Below, one piece after another: positions 1 to 6,501 of a stretch of DNA of 8,616 nt. Location of the stretch: positions 1-8,616 of the forward strand of contig JAIRLP010000054.1 in assembly GCA_031259365.1 (NCBI GenBank), given 5' to 3'. The position numbers and the translations under genes are program-made. Below the pieces are notes generated by a model. The model ran no database searches. It saw nothing but the letters and a program-made list of their open reading frames with translations, and was not told the origin of the DNA. Source of the stretch: Rickettsiales bacterium (GTDB lineage Bacteria; Pseudomonadota; Alphaproteobacteria; Rs-D84). Numbering within the stretch: position 1 is the first letter of the stretch; each line of letters starts with the position of its first letter.

Positions 1-1495
1 CCGCCAAATACATAGACAAGTTTGCACGCAATTCAGCCAATGTCATTGAAACTTTGTCATCAATTGGCAAATGCTGAACCATACCCAAAGAACGACCACG
101 AGGAATAATTGTCGCCTTGTGAATAGGATCAATCACACCTTTGTACATCATGCCGATATATGCATGCCCTGCTTCGTGATAAGCAGTCAACTTGATATCT
201 TCTGGGCGCATCTTACGGATCTTTTTTGGTCCCATCAGAACTTTGTCACGCGCTTCTTCAACATCAGCGGTTTCGATTTCCTTTCTGCCGTTACGTACGG
301 CCAACAATGCGGCTTCGTTCAACAGATTTTCCAGATCGGCCCCAGACATACCAGTGGTTCCGCGTGCCAAGTCCTGCAAATTGACGCTTTTTGAGATTTT
401 GACTTTCTTGGCATACAGATCCAAGATTTCTTTTCGGCCATTCAAGTCTGGCAATTCAATATAAACCTGTCTGTCGAAACGTCCCGGACGCAATAACGCG
501 GGATCCAACATATCAGGCCTGTTCGTGGCACCGATAACAATGATGCCCGTATCGTTGGAAAATCCATCCATTTCAATCAGCAATTGATTCAAAGTTTGTT
601 CACGATCTTGGTCATTGTATGAATGCGCGCTGCGGCGTTGACCAATTGCGTCAATTTCATCAACGAACAAAATAGCTGGTGCATGACGTTTTGCCATTTC
701 AAATATTTCTTTGATTTTGGCAACACCCAGCCCCACGATAATACCACTGAAATCACTGCCTGATGCCGCAAAGAAAGGTACATTTGCTTCACCCGCAATT
801 GCACGCGCCAGCAATGTTTTACCTGTTCCTGGTTCACCTGACAACAAGATGCCGCGAGGCACACGAGCGCCCACGGCCTTGAATTTTTCTTTGTTCTTCA
901 AAAAGTTTACAATTTCTTGCAATTCTTGTTTTTCGGAATCAATACCCGCAACATCTTTGAATGTTGTTTTGATTTTTCCTGTTGTGATTTTTGTTGGGTT
1001 TTGCCCCATCAAGCTGCGACCGATACCACCTGCACCGCCGCCGCCTTTTAACCCACGGAAAATCCACCAGATAAATAAAATACCCATCAGAATTGGAACC
1101 CAAGTTCCCAAATAATCTACCCAAGATTTTGCGTTATCAATTGTGATGCTGGCACCCGCTGACGATAATTTTGCCAACAATTCTGGGTCATATGCAATTG
1201 TGGCACTGTACTTTGTGCCATCATTTAAAACACCACTGGCACTATTGCCACGGATATTCATGGTTTTTATATCTGCTTCGCGACGAAGGACATCCGAAAA
1301 AGAAAGTGTCACAGGTTTAGTCACCTGAACAATGTCGCCATCATCCGTAATTTTTGTTGGAACACGACCGCCGCCCATAAAAGAACGTGTTAGCATTCCA
1401 GCAAACAACAGAACAAAAATTATAAAAAATACAGATGAACCGTTTACACCGAATGATTTCTTTCTAGCAGTATTGTTATTATTGATATTGTTCAT
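1..1495 (-). CDS. ftsH: FtsH, membrane AAA+ zinc metalloprotease (partial, C-terminus outside window)
   Basis: FtsH is a hexameric inner-membrane protease that uses ATP to extract and degrade membrane and short-lived cytosolic proteins. The window holds its first 498 codons. An Asn-rich N-terminus is followed by a membrane segment at about residues 20-36, a periplasmic region, and a second membrane segment at about 128-150. The AAA+ core then has Walker A GEPGTGKT (220-227), Walker B LFVDEIDA with D279 and E280, the sensor region IGATNRPD, and the arginine-finger motif RPGRFDR (336-342). The zinc site HEAGH is at 440-444. The third zinc ligand and the C-terminal helices lie beyond the left edge. 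The start at 1495 is preceded by AAGGAAAG at good spacing. Two residues are unusual: Glu replaces the usual Pro in Walker A, and the pore loop reads IVG (253-255) where FVG is normal. tilS lies upstream on the same strand, separated by an inverted-repeat element. Identity is certain; the effect of the substitutions is not known. Confidence 0.98.
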   Translation of the reverse strand, partial: MNNINNNNTARKKSFGVNGSSVFFIIFVLLFAGMLTRSFMGGGRVPTKITDDGDIVQVTKPVTLSFSDVLRREADIKTMNIRGNSASGVLNDGTKYSATIAYDPELLAKLSSAGASITIDNAKSWVDYLGTWVPILMGILFIWWIFRGLKGGGGAGGIGRSLMGQNPTKITTGKIKTTFKDVAGIDSEKQELQEIVNFLKNKEKFKAVGARVPRGILLSGEPGTGKTLLARAIAGEANVPFFAASGSDFSGIIVGLGVAKIKEIFEMAKRHAPAILFVDEIDAIGQRRSAHSYNDQDREQTLNQLLIEMDGFSNDTGIIVIGATNRPDMLDPALLRPGRFDRQVYIELPDLNGRKEILDLYAKKVKISKSVNLQDLARGTTGMSGADLENLLNEAALLAVRNGRKEIETADVEEARDKVLMGPKKIRKMRPEDIKLTAYHEAGHAYIGMMYKGVIDPIHKATIIPRGRSLGMVQHLPIDDKVSMTLAELRANLSMYLA

Positions 1496-1534
1496 ATAGA
1501 CTTTCCTTATCCTTCATATTTTTTTATTTACGCT

Positions 1535-1569
1535 TTTTAGACAGCGTCTATAAAAGATTAATTGATTTG
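1535..1569 (+). repeat. Left inverted-repeat arm of the tilS-ftsH element
   Basis: This 35-bp arm matches the reverse complement of 1795-1829 except at positions 14 and 17, both C/T transitions. It lies about 40 bp upstream of the ftsH start codon and outside any coding sequence. Confidence 0.85.
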
Positions 1570-1794
1570 CGGCAGTGGATTTGAAGCAAGAACAGGGATT
1601 TTCGAGCAACCCGTTGTCACACGGGCAAGCGGAAATCCGAAGTTATCGATTCAAATATGCGCCGTATAATATACGGCTTTGTCGGTTTTCGCTTGTTGCT
1701 TCACAACTGCGCGTATCCTCATAATTGCTCGAACTTCGCTTATAACTCGTTCTCACATACTCGGATTCCTGGATTTACGCGACTTTCCCTCGCA

Positions 1795-1829
1795 CAAATC
1801 AATTAATCTTTTGTAAACGCTGTCTAAAA
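1795..1829 (-). repeat. Right inverted-repeat arm, also encoding the tilS C-terminus
   Basis: This arm is the partner of 1535-1569. Read on the minus strand it supplies tilS residues FRQRLQKIN and the TGA stop, so repeat and coding sequence share the same bases. Confidence 0.85.
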
Positions 1830-2767
1830 CTGACTGAACTGCCTTCGGGAACAATAACAATATTATCAGCCAACCGACGCAGCGTACAATGTCCCAGCGT
1901 GAATTTACAATCACGCCGCAACATATCTAGTGCTTTTTCCAATGAATTCAAGCGCGGCTGATATTCGTCCCCCCCGACGTTTTGAACAAGCGTTCCCAGC
2001 AACTTTAATCTAACTTCCAATGGTTCGTCAAATAGAAAAGATGCGTCCATGCGCGCATAATCCCTTTTTAGGATGCCGGTCATACGATTTTCAACATATT
2101 CATCCAATCCATCGCGCGTTCTGGATAAATTTTCAATGGCCAGCAAAACACGATCGTCAGAAATTCCCAATTTTTCATCCAGTAAATGTCTGTTCTTGCG
2201 AATACGAACCCTGGTATATTTTTCATCATCGTTCATTTCATCAGAAAAATATTTAATGCCATTTGAATCACAGTATTCAATTAATTCGCTGCGAAAGACC
2301 TTTAACAAAGGGCGTACAATTTTAATTCCATCACGCATTGACTCATCACGCATCGCGGCCAGGCCATAAACACCACTGCCGCGCGACAAATTCATCAGAA
2401 AAGTTTCAATCTGATCATCCGCCTGATGGGCGGTTAACAAAACATCAATATTGTTGTCACGACAAAAATCTGTCATTAATTGATAACGAGCCTCGCGCGC
2501 CGCAGATTCCAGATTAGATTTTGGTTTATCACCCTGCCAATGAAAAATATGACATGGAATATCCAATTTCTTTGAAAGATCACAGACATATCTGGTTTCT
2601 GTATCCGCAGCATCTCGCAATCCATGATTGACATGCAAGGCAACCACATCCAGCTTTAATTCAGCCAACCAATACAACAAGCAAACAGAATCCACCCCGC
2701 CACTGACAGCAACAGCGATACGAGAATTATGATATTTGTGCATAAAATTTACAAAAGTTTGATTCAT
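1799..2767 (-). CDS. tilS: tRNA(Ile)-lysidine synthase TilS
   Basis: TilS adenylates C34 of the CAU-anticodon tRNA-Ile and joins lysine to it, so the tRNA reads AUA instead of AUG. The ATP pyrophosphatase P-loop SGGVDS is at residues 22-27. HVNHGLR, the LTAHQADDQIETFLMNLSRGSG region and the RVRIRKNRHLL segment are all typical of the family. I chose the start at 2767 (MNQTFVNF), giving 322 residues. An upstream ATG at 2821 would add a hydrophobic 18-residue leader overlapping the divergent LOG gene and its promoter region. Neither 2767 nor the internal ATG at 2743 has a clear Shine-Dalgarno sequence, so the start is uncertain. The protein is shorter than the E. coli enzyme of about 430 residues, with a reduced C-terminal region. 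Its last nine codons lie in the inverted repeat shared with the downstream element. The order tilS then ftsH is common in proteobacteria. Confidence 0.95.
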   Translation of the reverse strand: MNQTFVNFMHKYHNSRIAVAVSGGVDSVCLLYWLAELKLDVVALHVNHGLRDAADTETRYVCDLSKKLDIPCHIFHWQGDKPKSNLESAAREARYQLMTDFCRDNNIDVLLTAHQADDQIETFLMNLSRGSGVYGLAAMRDESMRDGIKIVRPLLKVFRSELIEYCDSNGIKYFSDEMNDDEKYTRVRIRKNRHLLDEKLGISDDRVLLAIENLSRTRDGLDEYVENRMTGILKRDYARMDASFLFDEPLEVRLKLLGTLVQNVGGDEYQPRLNSLEKALDMLRRDCKFTLGHCTLRRLADNIVIVPEGSSVSFRQRLQKIN

Positions 2768-2775
2768 TATCAGCT

Positions 2776-2791
2776 TATAATATGATATAAT
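2776..2791. promoter_or_regulatory. Divergent promoter region between tilS and the LOG gene
   Basis: Two plus-strand TATAAT boxes lie at 2776-2781 and 2786-2791, 23-38 bp before the LOG start. The second sits 17 bp after TTCATT (2763-2768), a weak -35. The same AT-rich stretch also contains -10-like hexamers on the minus strand that could serve tilS. The boxes are clear; which of them are used is an inference. Confidence 0.45.
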
Positions 2792-2813
2792 CCCGAAAAA
2801 GAAAGGAAAAAGA

Positions 2814-3401
2814 ATGATCAAGTCAGTAGCAGTTTATTGCGGCCACAAACCAGGCGCAGACCCAGAATATATGCGCGCAGCGGCTAAATTCGGTGAATTA
2901 TTGGCCCGCAACAAAATTAAATTGGTTTTCGGCGGCGGGGATGTCGGTCTGATGGGCGCCGTGGCCACGGCTGCTGTCAGAAATGGCGGCGAAGTTGCAG
3001 GCGTATCAACCCACCATGTGGTTGCATTGCAAGAACCGGCCCATGACAAAGTGGACGTCGAAATCTTGGATGGCATTAATGTCAGAAAACAGAAGATGTA
3101 TGAAATGTCTGATGCTTTTTGTATATTGCCTGGTGGAATTGGCACATTAAATGAATTAACAGACATTATGACTATGCAACAGGTAGGCGAATCCAAAAAA
3201 CCGGTTTTCTTTTTGAATACTCACAAGTACTGGAATATTTTTGCCCGCGTATTGGTTCATATGGATCACGCCGGATTCATCGCAGATATGAAAGAGTATA
3301 ACATCAAGATCGGCGACACCCCAGAACAATTAATTAAATTAATCTTGGGTCGTGAAGACTTTGTCCCGGCTGGTATCGCCGCGGACCAATTTAATCTTTG
3401 A
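2814..3401 (+). CDS. LOG-family protein (putative nucleoside 5'-monophosphate phosphoribohydrolase)
   Basis: This 195-residue protein has the Rossmann-like fold signature of the LOG family (TIGR00730), often mislabelled lysine decarboxylase. Characterised members cleave the N-glycosidic bond of AMP or cytokinin ribotides, releasing the base and ribose 5-phosphate. An N-terminal strand SVAVYCG is followed by the glycine-rich loop FGGGDVGLMG (39-48). Conserved R91-K92 precede the family motif PGGIGTLNE (106-114), whose Glu is the expected catalytic residue. The start is preceded by AAAGGAAAA at good spacing. The gene diverges from tilS. Its 3' end overlaps the convergent UPF0235 gene by 63 bp, and its likely terminator lies within that gene. 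The family is clear; the physiological substrate in a bacterium cannot be told from sequence. Confidence 0.9.
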   Translation: MIKSVAVYCGHKPGADPEYMRAAAKFGELLARNKIKLVFGGGDVGLMGAVATAAVRNGGEVAGVSTHHVVALQEPAHDKVDVEILDGINVRKQKMYEMSDAFCILPGGIGTLNELTDIMTMQQVGESKKPVFFLNTHKYWNIFARVLVHMDHAGFIADMKEYNIKIGDTPEQLIKLILGREDFVPAGIAADQFNL

Positions 3402-3560
3402 TCTGGGCAACCCCAAGTGGTCTGCCAACAGCCGGATTACAGCTTCGTTGGCTTTTCCATCTTCGGGCGCAGTTGTTGTATGAATTTTATAATTACCGTC
3501 GTCACCGACGGTAATTTTGTTTAATTTCGCCTTCGGAATAACGCGGACGTTTATTTGCAT
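3339..3560 (-). CDS. UPF0235 (DUF167, YggU-like) small protein
   Basis: This is a 73-residue protein of unknown function in the UPF0235 family. The family pattern is visible: an opening strand INVRVIPKAK, then TTTAPEDGKANEAVIRLLADHLG, and GDTSRDKV near the end. An upstream in-frame ATG at 3701 would extend the frame across the HIT gene, and the extra residues do not resemble the family. The start at 3560 leaves one base after the HIT stop (TAA-T-ATG), which suggests translational coupling. The last 63 bp overlap the convergent LOG gene. The ending GDTSRDKVFTTQD looks like a natural end for the family, so the overlap appears real. The codons around 3491-3516 also form the plus-strand hairpin downstream of the LOG gene. 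Confidence 0.88.
   Translation of the reverse strand: MQINVRVIPKAKLNKITVGDDGNYKIHTTTAPEDGKANEAVIRLLADHLGLPRSKIKLVRGDTSRDKVFTTQD
3491..3525 (+). terminator. Intrinsic terminator of the LOG gene, embedded antisense in the UPF0235 gene
   Basis: A perfect 11-bp stem AATTACCGTCG / CGACGGTAATT with a TCAC loop (3491-3516) is followed on the plus strand by TTTTGTTTAATTT. It lies 90 bp after the LOG stop codon. On the minus strand the same bases encode UPF0235 residues ITVGDDGN with no following T-run, so the signal points to plus-strand transcription only. Confidence 0.75.
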
Positions 3561-3561
3561 A

Positions 3562-3921
3562 TTATACAGCCGCCGAATTTTCAGGATTTTTAATTTTTTT
3601 GCCACCCACCAAGTGTAAATGAAAGTGCAATACACTTTGATATGGCGCGCCTGTATTTGCAATTGCTTTATAGGCAGACGGGAAATTTTCACTTGCCACA
3701 ACCTTGTTCACAACTTCCCAGAATCCCGCCTGTTCAGCTGTACTTGCATTTGTCATAAAATCTAAGATGTCTTTGGATGGATGCTTTGGCAAAACAAGGA
3801 TATGGTGTTCATAAACAGGGCTGACATCATGAAAAGCCAAAGCATATTCATTTTCATATATCTTCTTGGTTGGAATTTCCCCGCGAATTATTTTTGCAAA
3901 TATATTGTTCTTGTCGTACAT
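3562..3921 (-). CDS. HIT-family (histidine triad) nucleotide-binding protein, HinT-like
   Basis: HIT proteins of the HinT branch are small dimeric hydrolases acting on nucleoside phosphoramidates and aminoacyl-adenylates. This 119-residue protein has the opening FAKIIRGEIPTKKIYE and the central FHDVSPVYEHHILVLPK. The signature LHFHLHLVGG places the triad histidines at H99, H101 and H103. Length fits the family, although the tail after the motif is short and low in complexity. A strong Shine-Dalgarno AAGGGGG precedes the ATG. The gene diverges from groES and shares its promoter region. It is followed after one base by the UPF0235 gene, so the two are probably one transcript. The cellular substrate is unknown. 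Confidence 0.93.
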   Translation of the reverse strand: MYDKNNIFAKIIRGEIPTKKIYENEYALAFHDVSPVYEHHILVLPKHPSKDILDFMTNASTAEQAGFWEVVNKVVASENFPSAYKAIANTGAPYQSVLHFHLHLVGGKKIKNPENSAAV

Positions 3922-3930
3922 TTTGCCCCC

Positions 3931-3958
3931 TTGACATATCTTGGTTCATTATTATAAA
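3931..3958 (+). promoter_or_regulatory. Putative groESL promoter
   Basis: TTGACA (3931-3936) is separated by 16 bp from TATAAA (3953-3958), about 85 bp before groES. The preceding cytosines make it read CCCTTGACA, which could also serve as a heat-shock sigma -35, but no CCCCAT-type -10 is visible. No CIRCE inverted repeat is present in 3922-4042. A minus-strand TATAAT overlaps the -10 at 3951-3956 and may serve the divergent HIT gene. Confidence 0.6.
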
Positions 3959-4042
3959 TATTCTAGGCTTTTAATATAAAAGTTTAAAGCTTTTTGTTTT
4001 AGAAGTTAGTATAGTCAGTAATATTACAGGAGGATCAATAAG

Positions 4043-4330
4043 ATGTTTAAACCATTACATAACTATTGTTTGCTGGAACGCATAGAAGAAATCAATAAAA
4101 CCGCCGGGGGCATCATTATCCCAGACACGGCCAAAGAAAAACCAAGTCATGGAAAAGTCATTGCTGTTGGCGATGGTGCTTTTGATGGCGATAAACGTAT
4201 CCCAATGACTGTAAAAGTGGGCGACAGCGTATTGTTTGCCAAGTGGGCAGCCAGCGCAAATGAAGTCAAAATCAAAGGCAAAGATTATATTTTGCTGAAA
4301 GAAACAGATATATTGGGCATTATTGAATAA
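4043..4330 (+). CDS. groES: Co-chaperonin GroES
   Basis: GroES is the heptameric lid that closes the GroEL folding chamber in an ATP-dependent cycle in the cytoplasm. The 95-residue product has the usual length. It starts FKPLHNYCLLERIE, carries the mobile-loop region INKTAGGIIIPDTAKEKPSHG that contacts GroEL, and ends with the EVKIKGKDYILLKETDILGIIE barrel segment. A perfect AGGAGG lies nine bases before the ATG. groEL follows after 12 bp, so the two form a standard bicistronic operon. The segment FAKWAASANEVKI resembles alphaproteobacterial GroES style. Confidence 0.98.
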   Translation: MFKPLHNYCLLERIEEINKTAGGIIIPDTAKEKPSHGKVIAVGDGAFDGDKRIPMTVKVGDSVLFAKWAASANEVKIKGKDYILLKETDILGIIE

Positions 4331-4342
4331 CGGAGATTTAAA

Positions 4343-5962
4343 ATGGCAAAAGATATTATATTCGACACAGATAAATTGGCCGGTGGTGTTGATAAATTGG
4401 CTAATGCGGTAAAGATCACCATGGGCCCAAAAGGTCGCACGGTGGTTATTGAAAAGTCTTATGGCGCACCTGTTGCAACCAAGGACGGGGTCACTGTTGC
4501 AAAAGAAGTATCATTAAAAGATCCCCAAGAAAACATCGGGGCACGTATGGTTCAAGAAGTTGCGAAAAAGGCTGGCGACAATGCAGGCGATGGAACAACC
4601 ACCGCAACTGTATTGGCCCAGAAATTAATTCGCGAAGGTCGCCGTGTTATTGCGGCCGGTATGAATCCTATGGATGTAAAGCGCGGTATTGATATCGCAG
4701 TTACAGCCGTCATCGAAGATATTGATAAACATGCTCGTCCCGTAAAAGATGCATCTGAAATTGCACAAGTTGCAACTATTTCCGCTAACAGTGATGCTGA
4801 CATTGGTGAAAAAATTGCAAATGCCATGGAACGTGTTGGCAAAGAAGGCGTCATTACCGTTTCTGAATCCAAAGGTTTGGAAACTGAAATTGATGTTGTC
4901 GAAGGCATGCAATTTGACCAAGGATTTATGTCTACATACTTTGTGACAAACGCTGATAAAATGTTGGCTGAATTAGATAATGCGCAGATATTGGTATCGG
5001 AAAAAAAGATCACCGGATTACAAGCATTATTACCAATACTGGAACCAATTGCACAATCAGGCCGCCCATTGCTGATCATTGCCGAAGACGTTGAATCCGA
5101 AGCTCTGGCAACACTGGTATTAAACCGTCTGCGCGGCGGATTAAAAGTATGCGCCGTCAAGGCACCTGGATTTGGTGACAGAAGAAAAGCCATGTTACAA
5201 GACATTGCGATCGTCACTGGCGCAACTGTGATCAGCGACGATATGGGAATGACTTTTGAAAATCTTACATCCGATGTATTGGGCAGCGCCAAGAAAGTGG
5301 TCGTCGGCAAAGACACAACATTACTGGTAGATGGCGCAGGCAATCGTGACGCGATCAATGCACGAAGCGACGAAATTCGCAAGGCGCTGGGATCATCTAC
5401 ATCTGAATACGACCGTGAAAAATTGGCAGAACGCTTGGCTAAATTGGTGGGTGGTGTTGCCGTTATCAAGGTCGGCGGAATGACTGAACTGGAAGTAAAA
5501 GAAAAGAAAGATCGCGTTGACGACGCATTGGCCGCAACACGCGCCGCAGTTGCCGAAGGCATCGTGGCCGGTGGTGGAATTGCACTGGTACGCGCAGGCA
5601 CTGTCTTGGAAAAAGTCAAAGGCGCAAATTCAGACCAAGATGTTGGTATTGATATTGTCCGCCGCGCAGTTACAGCACCAGCTTCACAGATTGCTGAAAA
5701 CGCAGGTATGAACGGTGAAATCGTTGTGGGCAAGATTTTGGAATCTGGCGATTATAACTTCGGTTATAACGCACAGACTAGTGAATATGTTGACATGATG
5801 GCGGCGGGTATTATTGACCCTGCCAAGGTTGTAAAAACAGCCATCCAAGCCGCAGCTTCAACAGCTGGGGTATTGTTAACAACCGGCGCTGTTATGACTG
5901 AAATCCCAGAAGAAAAACCAGCGGGTTCGGCAATGCCTGCTGGAATGCCTGGGATGATGTAG
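4343..5962 (+). CDS. groEL: Chaperonin GroEL
   Basis: GroEL is the 14-subunit double-ring ATPase that encloses and folds non-native proteins with GroES. The 539-residue product is full length. It shows the nucleotide-binding ITMGPKGR segment and the phosphate-binding GDGTTT (82-87). The apical domain contains the GFGDRRKAMLQDIA segment. The catalytic aspartate, equivalent to E. coli D398, is D394 in VDDALAATRAAV, and VAGGGIAL follows. The C-terminus is a short version of the usual Gly-Met tail (AGMPGMM). The N-terminus is four residues shorter than in E. coli. GGAG precedes the ATG, and a strong terminator follows. All key residues looked for are present, so this should be a functional housekeeping copy. 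Confidence 0.99.
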   Translation: MAKDIIFDTDKLAGGVDKLANAVKITMGPKGRTVVIEKSYGAPVATKDGVTVAKEVSLKDPQENIGARMVQEVAKKAGDNAGDGTTTATVLAQKLIREGRRVIAAGMNPMDVKRGIDIAVTAVIEDIDKHARPVKDASEIAQVATISANSDADIGEKIANAMERVGKEGVITVSESKGLETEIDVVEGMQFDQGFMSTYFVTNADKMLAELDNAQILVSEKKITGLQALLPILEPIAQSGRPLLIIAEDVESEALATLVLNRLRGGLKVCAVKAPGFGDRRKAMLQDIAIVTGATVISDDMGMTFENLTSDVLGSAKKVVVGKDTTLLVDGAGNRDAINARSDEIRKALGSSTSEYDREKLAERLAKLVGGVAVIKVGGMTELEVKEKKDRVDDALAATRAAVAEGIVAGGGIALVRAGTVLEKVKGANSDQDVGIDIVRRAVTAPASQIAENAGMNGEIVVGKILESGDYNFGYNAQTSEYVDMMAAGIIDPAKVVKTAIQAAASTAGVLLTTGAVMTEIPEEKPAGSAMPAGMPGMM

Positions 5963-5973
5963 ATACGACCCGA

Positions 5974-6038
5974 AACCACCCGCACCACCCGCAAAAATGC
6001 AGCAGCTTTTTGCGGGGCCCAGTGATCGGGTGGTTTTT
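5974..6038 (+). terminator. Nested hairpin terminator of groESL
   Basis: An outer stem AACCACCCG (5974-5982) pairs with CGGGTGGTT (6027-6035). It encloses an inner stem CCCGCAAAAA (5988-5997) with TTTTTGCGGG (6007-6016). TTTTTATTTAT follows on the plus strand. The hairpin ends just before the convergent gene that stops at 6041, and it may also stop minus-strand transcripts, although the T-run on that side is short. Confidence 0.85.
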
Positions 6039-6040
6039 AT

Positions 6041-6403
6041 TTATCTTTTTTCTATTTTTTCTTCTGGGGTTCTAGCTCGTCGAACTTGCAGATTTGGAAC
6101 ATCCACACCGCAACTGGACAAGGCTTCTTTACGACATTCCCAACCATCACGCACACCAGATTTCACATTTGGTATAGGTTCACCTGCTGGGGCATCGGGT
6201 TGAAATTCACGTTTCCGTTCAAAAACAATAGTTGTCTTGGCGGGTATATTCATATTTGGACATTTGGCGGATTTTTCTTTGAAACATTTATCTTGTTGTG
6301 CTGTCAAAGCAGTTCCATACATTACTGTAAATCCATTATCCTGGGCAGACACACCTGATACAATCAACAATGCCGCCACAATCACCAAAGAAACTTTCTT
6401 CAT
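6041..6403 (-). CDS. Small secreted four-cysteine protein, paralogue of the gene at 6502-6945
   Basis: I do not recognise this 120-residue protein. It has a clear Sec signal peptide: MKK, a hydrophobic core to about residue 18, and a likely cleavage after VSA before QDNG. The mature part of about 100 residues should be periplasmic. It contains LTAQQDKCFKEKSAKCPN, a charged Pro-rich middle, then ECRKEALSSCGVDV and a basic tail. The cysteines form two pairs, C-x7-C followed by C-x7-C. The neighbouring upstream gene encodes a diverged copy with the same landmarks. AAAGGGGGG precedes the ATG at good spacing. The gene has its own -10 box and follows the neighbour's terminator, so the two are probably transcribed separately. 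Spaced cysteine pairs suggest disulfides, but no function can be assigned. Confidence 0.8.
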   Translation of the reverse strand: MKKVSLVIVAALLIVSGVSAQDNGFTVMYGTALTAQQDKCFKEKSAKCPNMNIPAKTTIVFERKREFQPDAPAGEPIPNVKSGVRDGWECRKEALSSCGVDVPNLQVRRARTPEEKIEKR

Positions 6404-6426
6404 CCCAACATCCCCCCTTTGATAAT

Positions 6427-6432
6427 ATTATA
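6427..6432 (-). promoter_or_regulatory. -10 box for the secreted-protein gene at 6041-6403
   Basis: TATAAT reads on the minus strand 24 bp before the start codon. The -35 position 17 bp upstream (GCTAAT) is a poor match, so the promoter is weak or needs an activator. Confidence 0.5.
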
Positions 6433-6472
6433 CACGCAAAGGGATTAAAATTAGCAGGGTTTACATGCCTAT

Positions 6473-6494
6473 AAAAACGCCACGGGATGCGGCG
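6473..6494 (-). terminator. Intrinsic terminator after the secreted-protein gene at 6502-6945
   Basis: On the minus strand a CGCCGC / GTGGCG stem (6478-6494, one G-T pair, ATCCC loop) is followed by TTTTTAT. It lies 8 bp beyond the stop codon of the upstream gene and before the -10 box of the next. Confidence 0.75.
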
Positions 6495-6501
6495 CAAGGT
6501 T

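Larger units (their letters stand above)
1535..1829. mobile_element. MITE-like palindromic element with 35-bp inverted ends between tilS and ftsH
   Basis: The two ends, 1535-1569 and 1795-1829, are inverted copies matching at 33 of 35 positions, and both begin TTTTAGACAGCG on opposite strands. In a minus-strand transcript one of the two differences becomes a G-U pair, so the arms could form a nearly continuous 35-bp duplex. The interior of about 225 bp carries more symmetry: a 17-bp palindrome GCCGTATAATATACGGC (1661-1677), a CCCGT/ACGGG hairpin (1610-1625), TTCGAGCAA (1601-1609) against TTGCTCGAA (1725-1733), and CAAGCG (1626-1631) against CGCTTG (1690-1695). No convincing gene is present: the longest methionine-started minus frame I followed is only 23 codons. 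The right arm encodes the last nine residues and the stop of tilS. No target-site duplication is obvious. This fits a small non-autonomous or palindromic repeat inserted at the tilS end; an inverted duplication of the tilS tail is the alternative. Confidence 0.6.

Noticed and set aside
1643..1711. 23-codon minus-strand frame MRIRAVVKQQAK inside the inverted-repeat element
   Set aside because: No ribosome site is seen, it is very short, and it overlaps the palindrome. It is probably a by-product of the repeat.
2768..2821. Longer tilS with an 18-residue N-terminal extension
   Set aside because: The extension overlaps the LOG start and the promoter boxes, and nothing in the TilS family calls for a hydrophobic leader. 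The ATG at 2767 fits the usual distance to the P-loop.
3561..3701. 47-residue N-terminal extension of the UPF0235 protein
   Set aside because: It overlaps the HIT gene's C-terminal coding region in another frame, and its residues do not match the family start, which lies at 3560.
3960..4005. Possible CIRCE-like or heat-shock operator before groES
   Set aside because: The short TTCTA/TAGAA and GCTTT/AAAGC symmetries do not match TTAGCACTC-N9-GAGTGCTAA, and the region is AT-rich enough to give them by chance.
4552..5733. 393-codon frame antisense to groEL
   Set aside because: It is rich in Ser, Thr and Pro and lies wholly opposite a conserved gene. It is the usual shadow of biased codon use in groEL.
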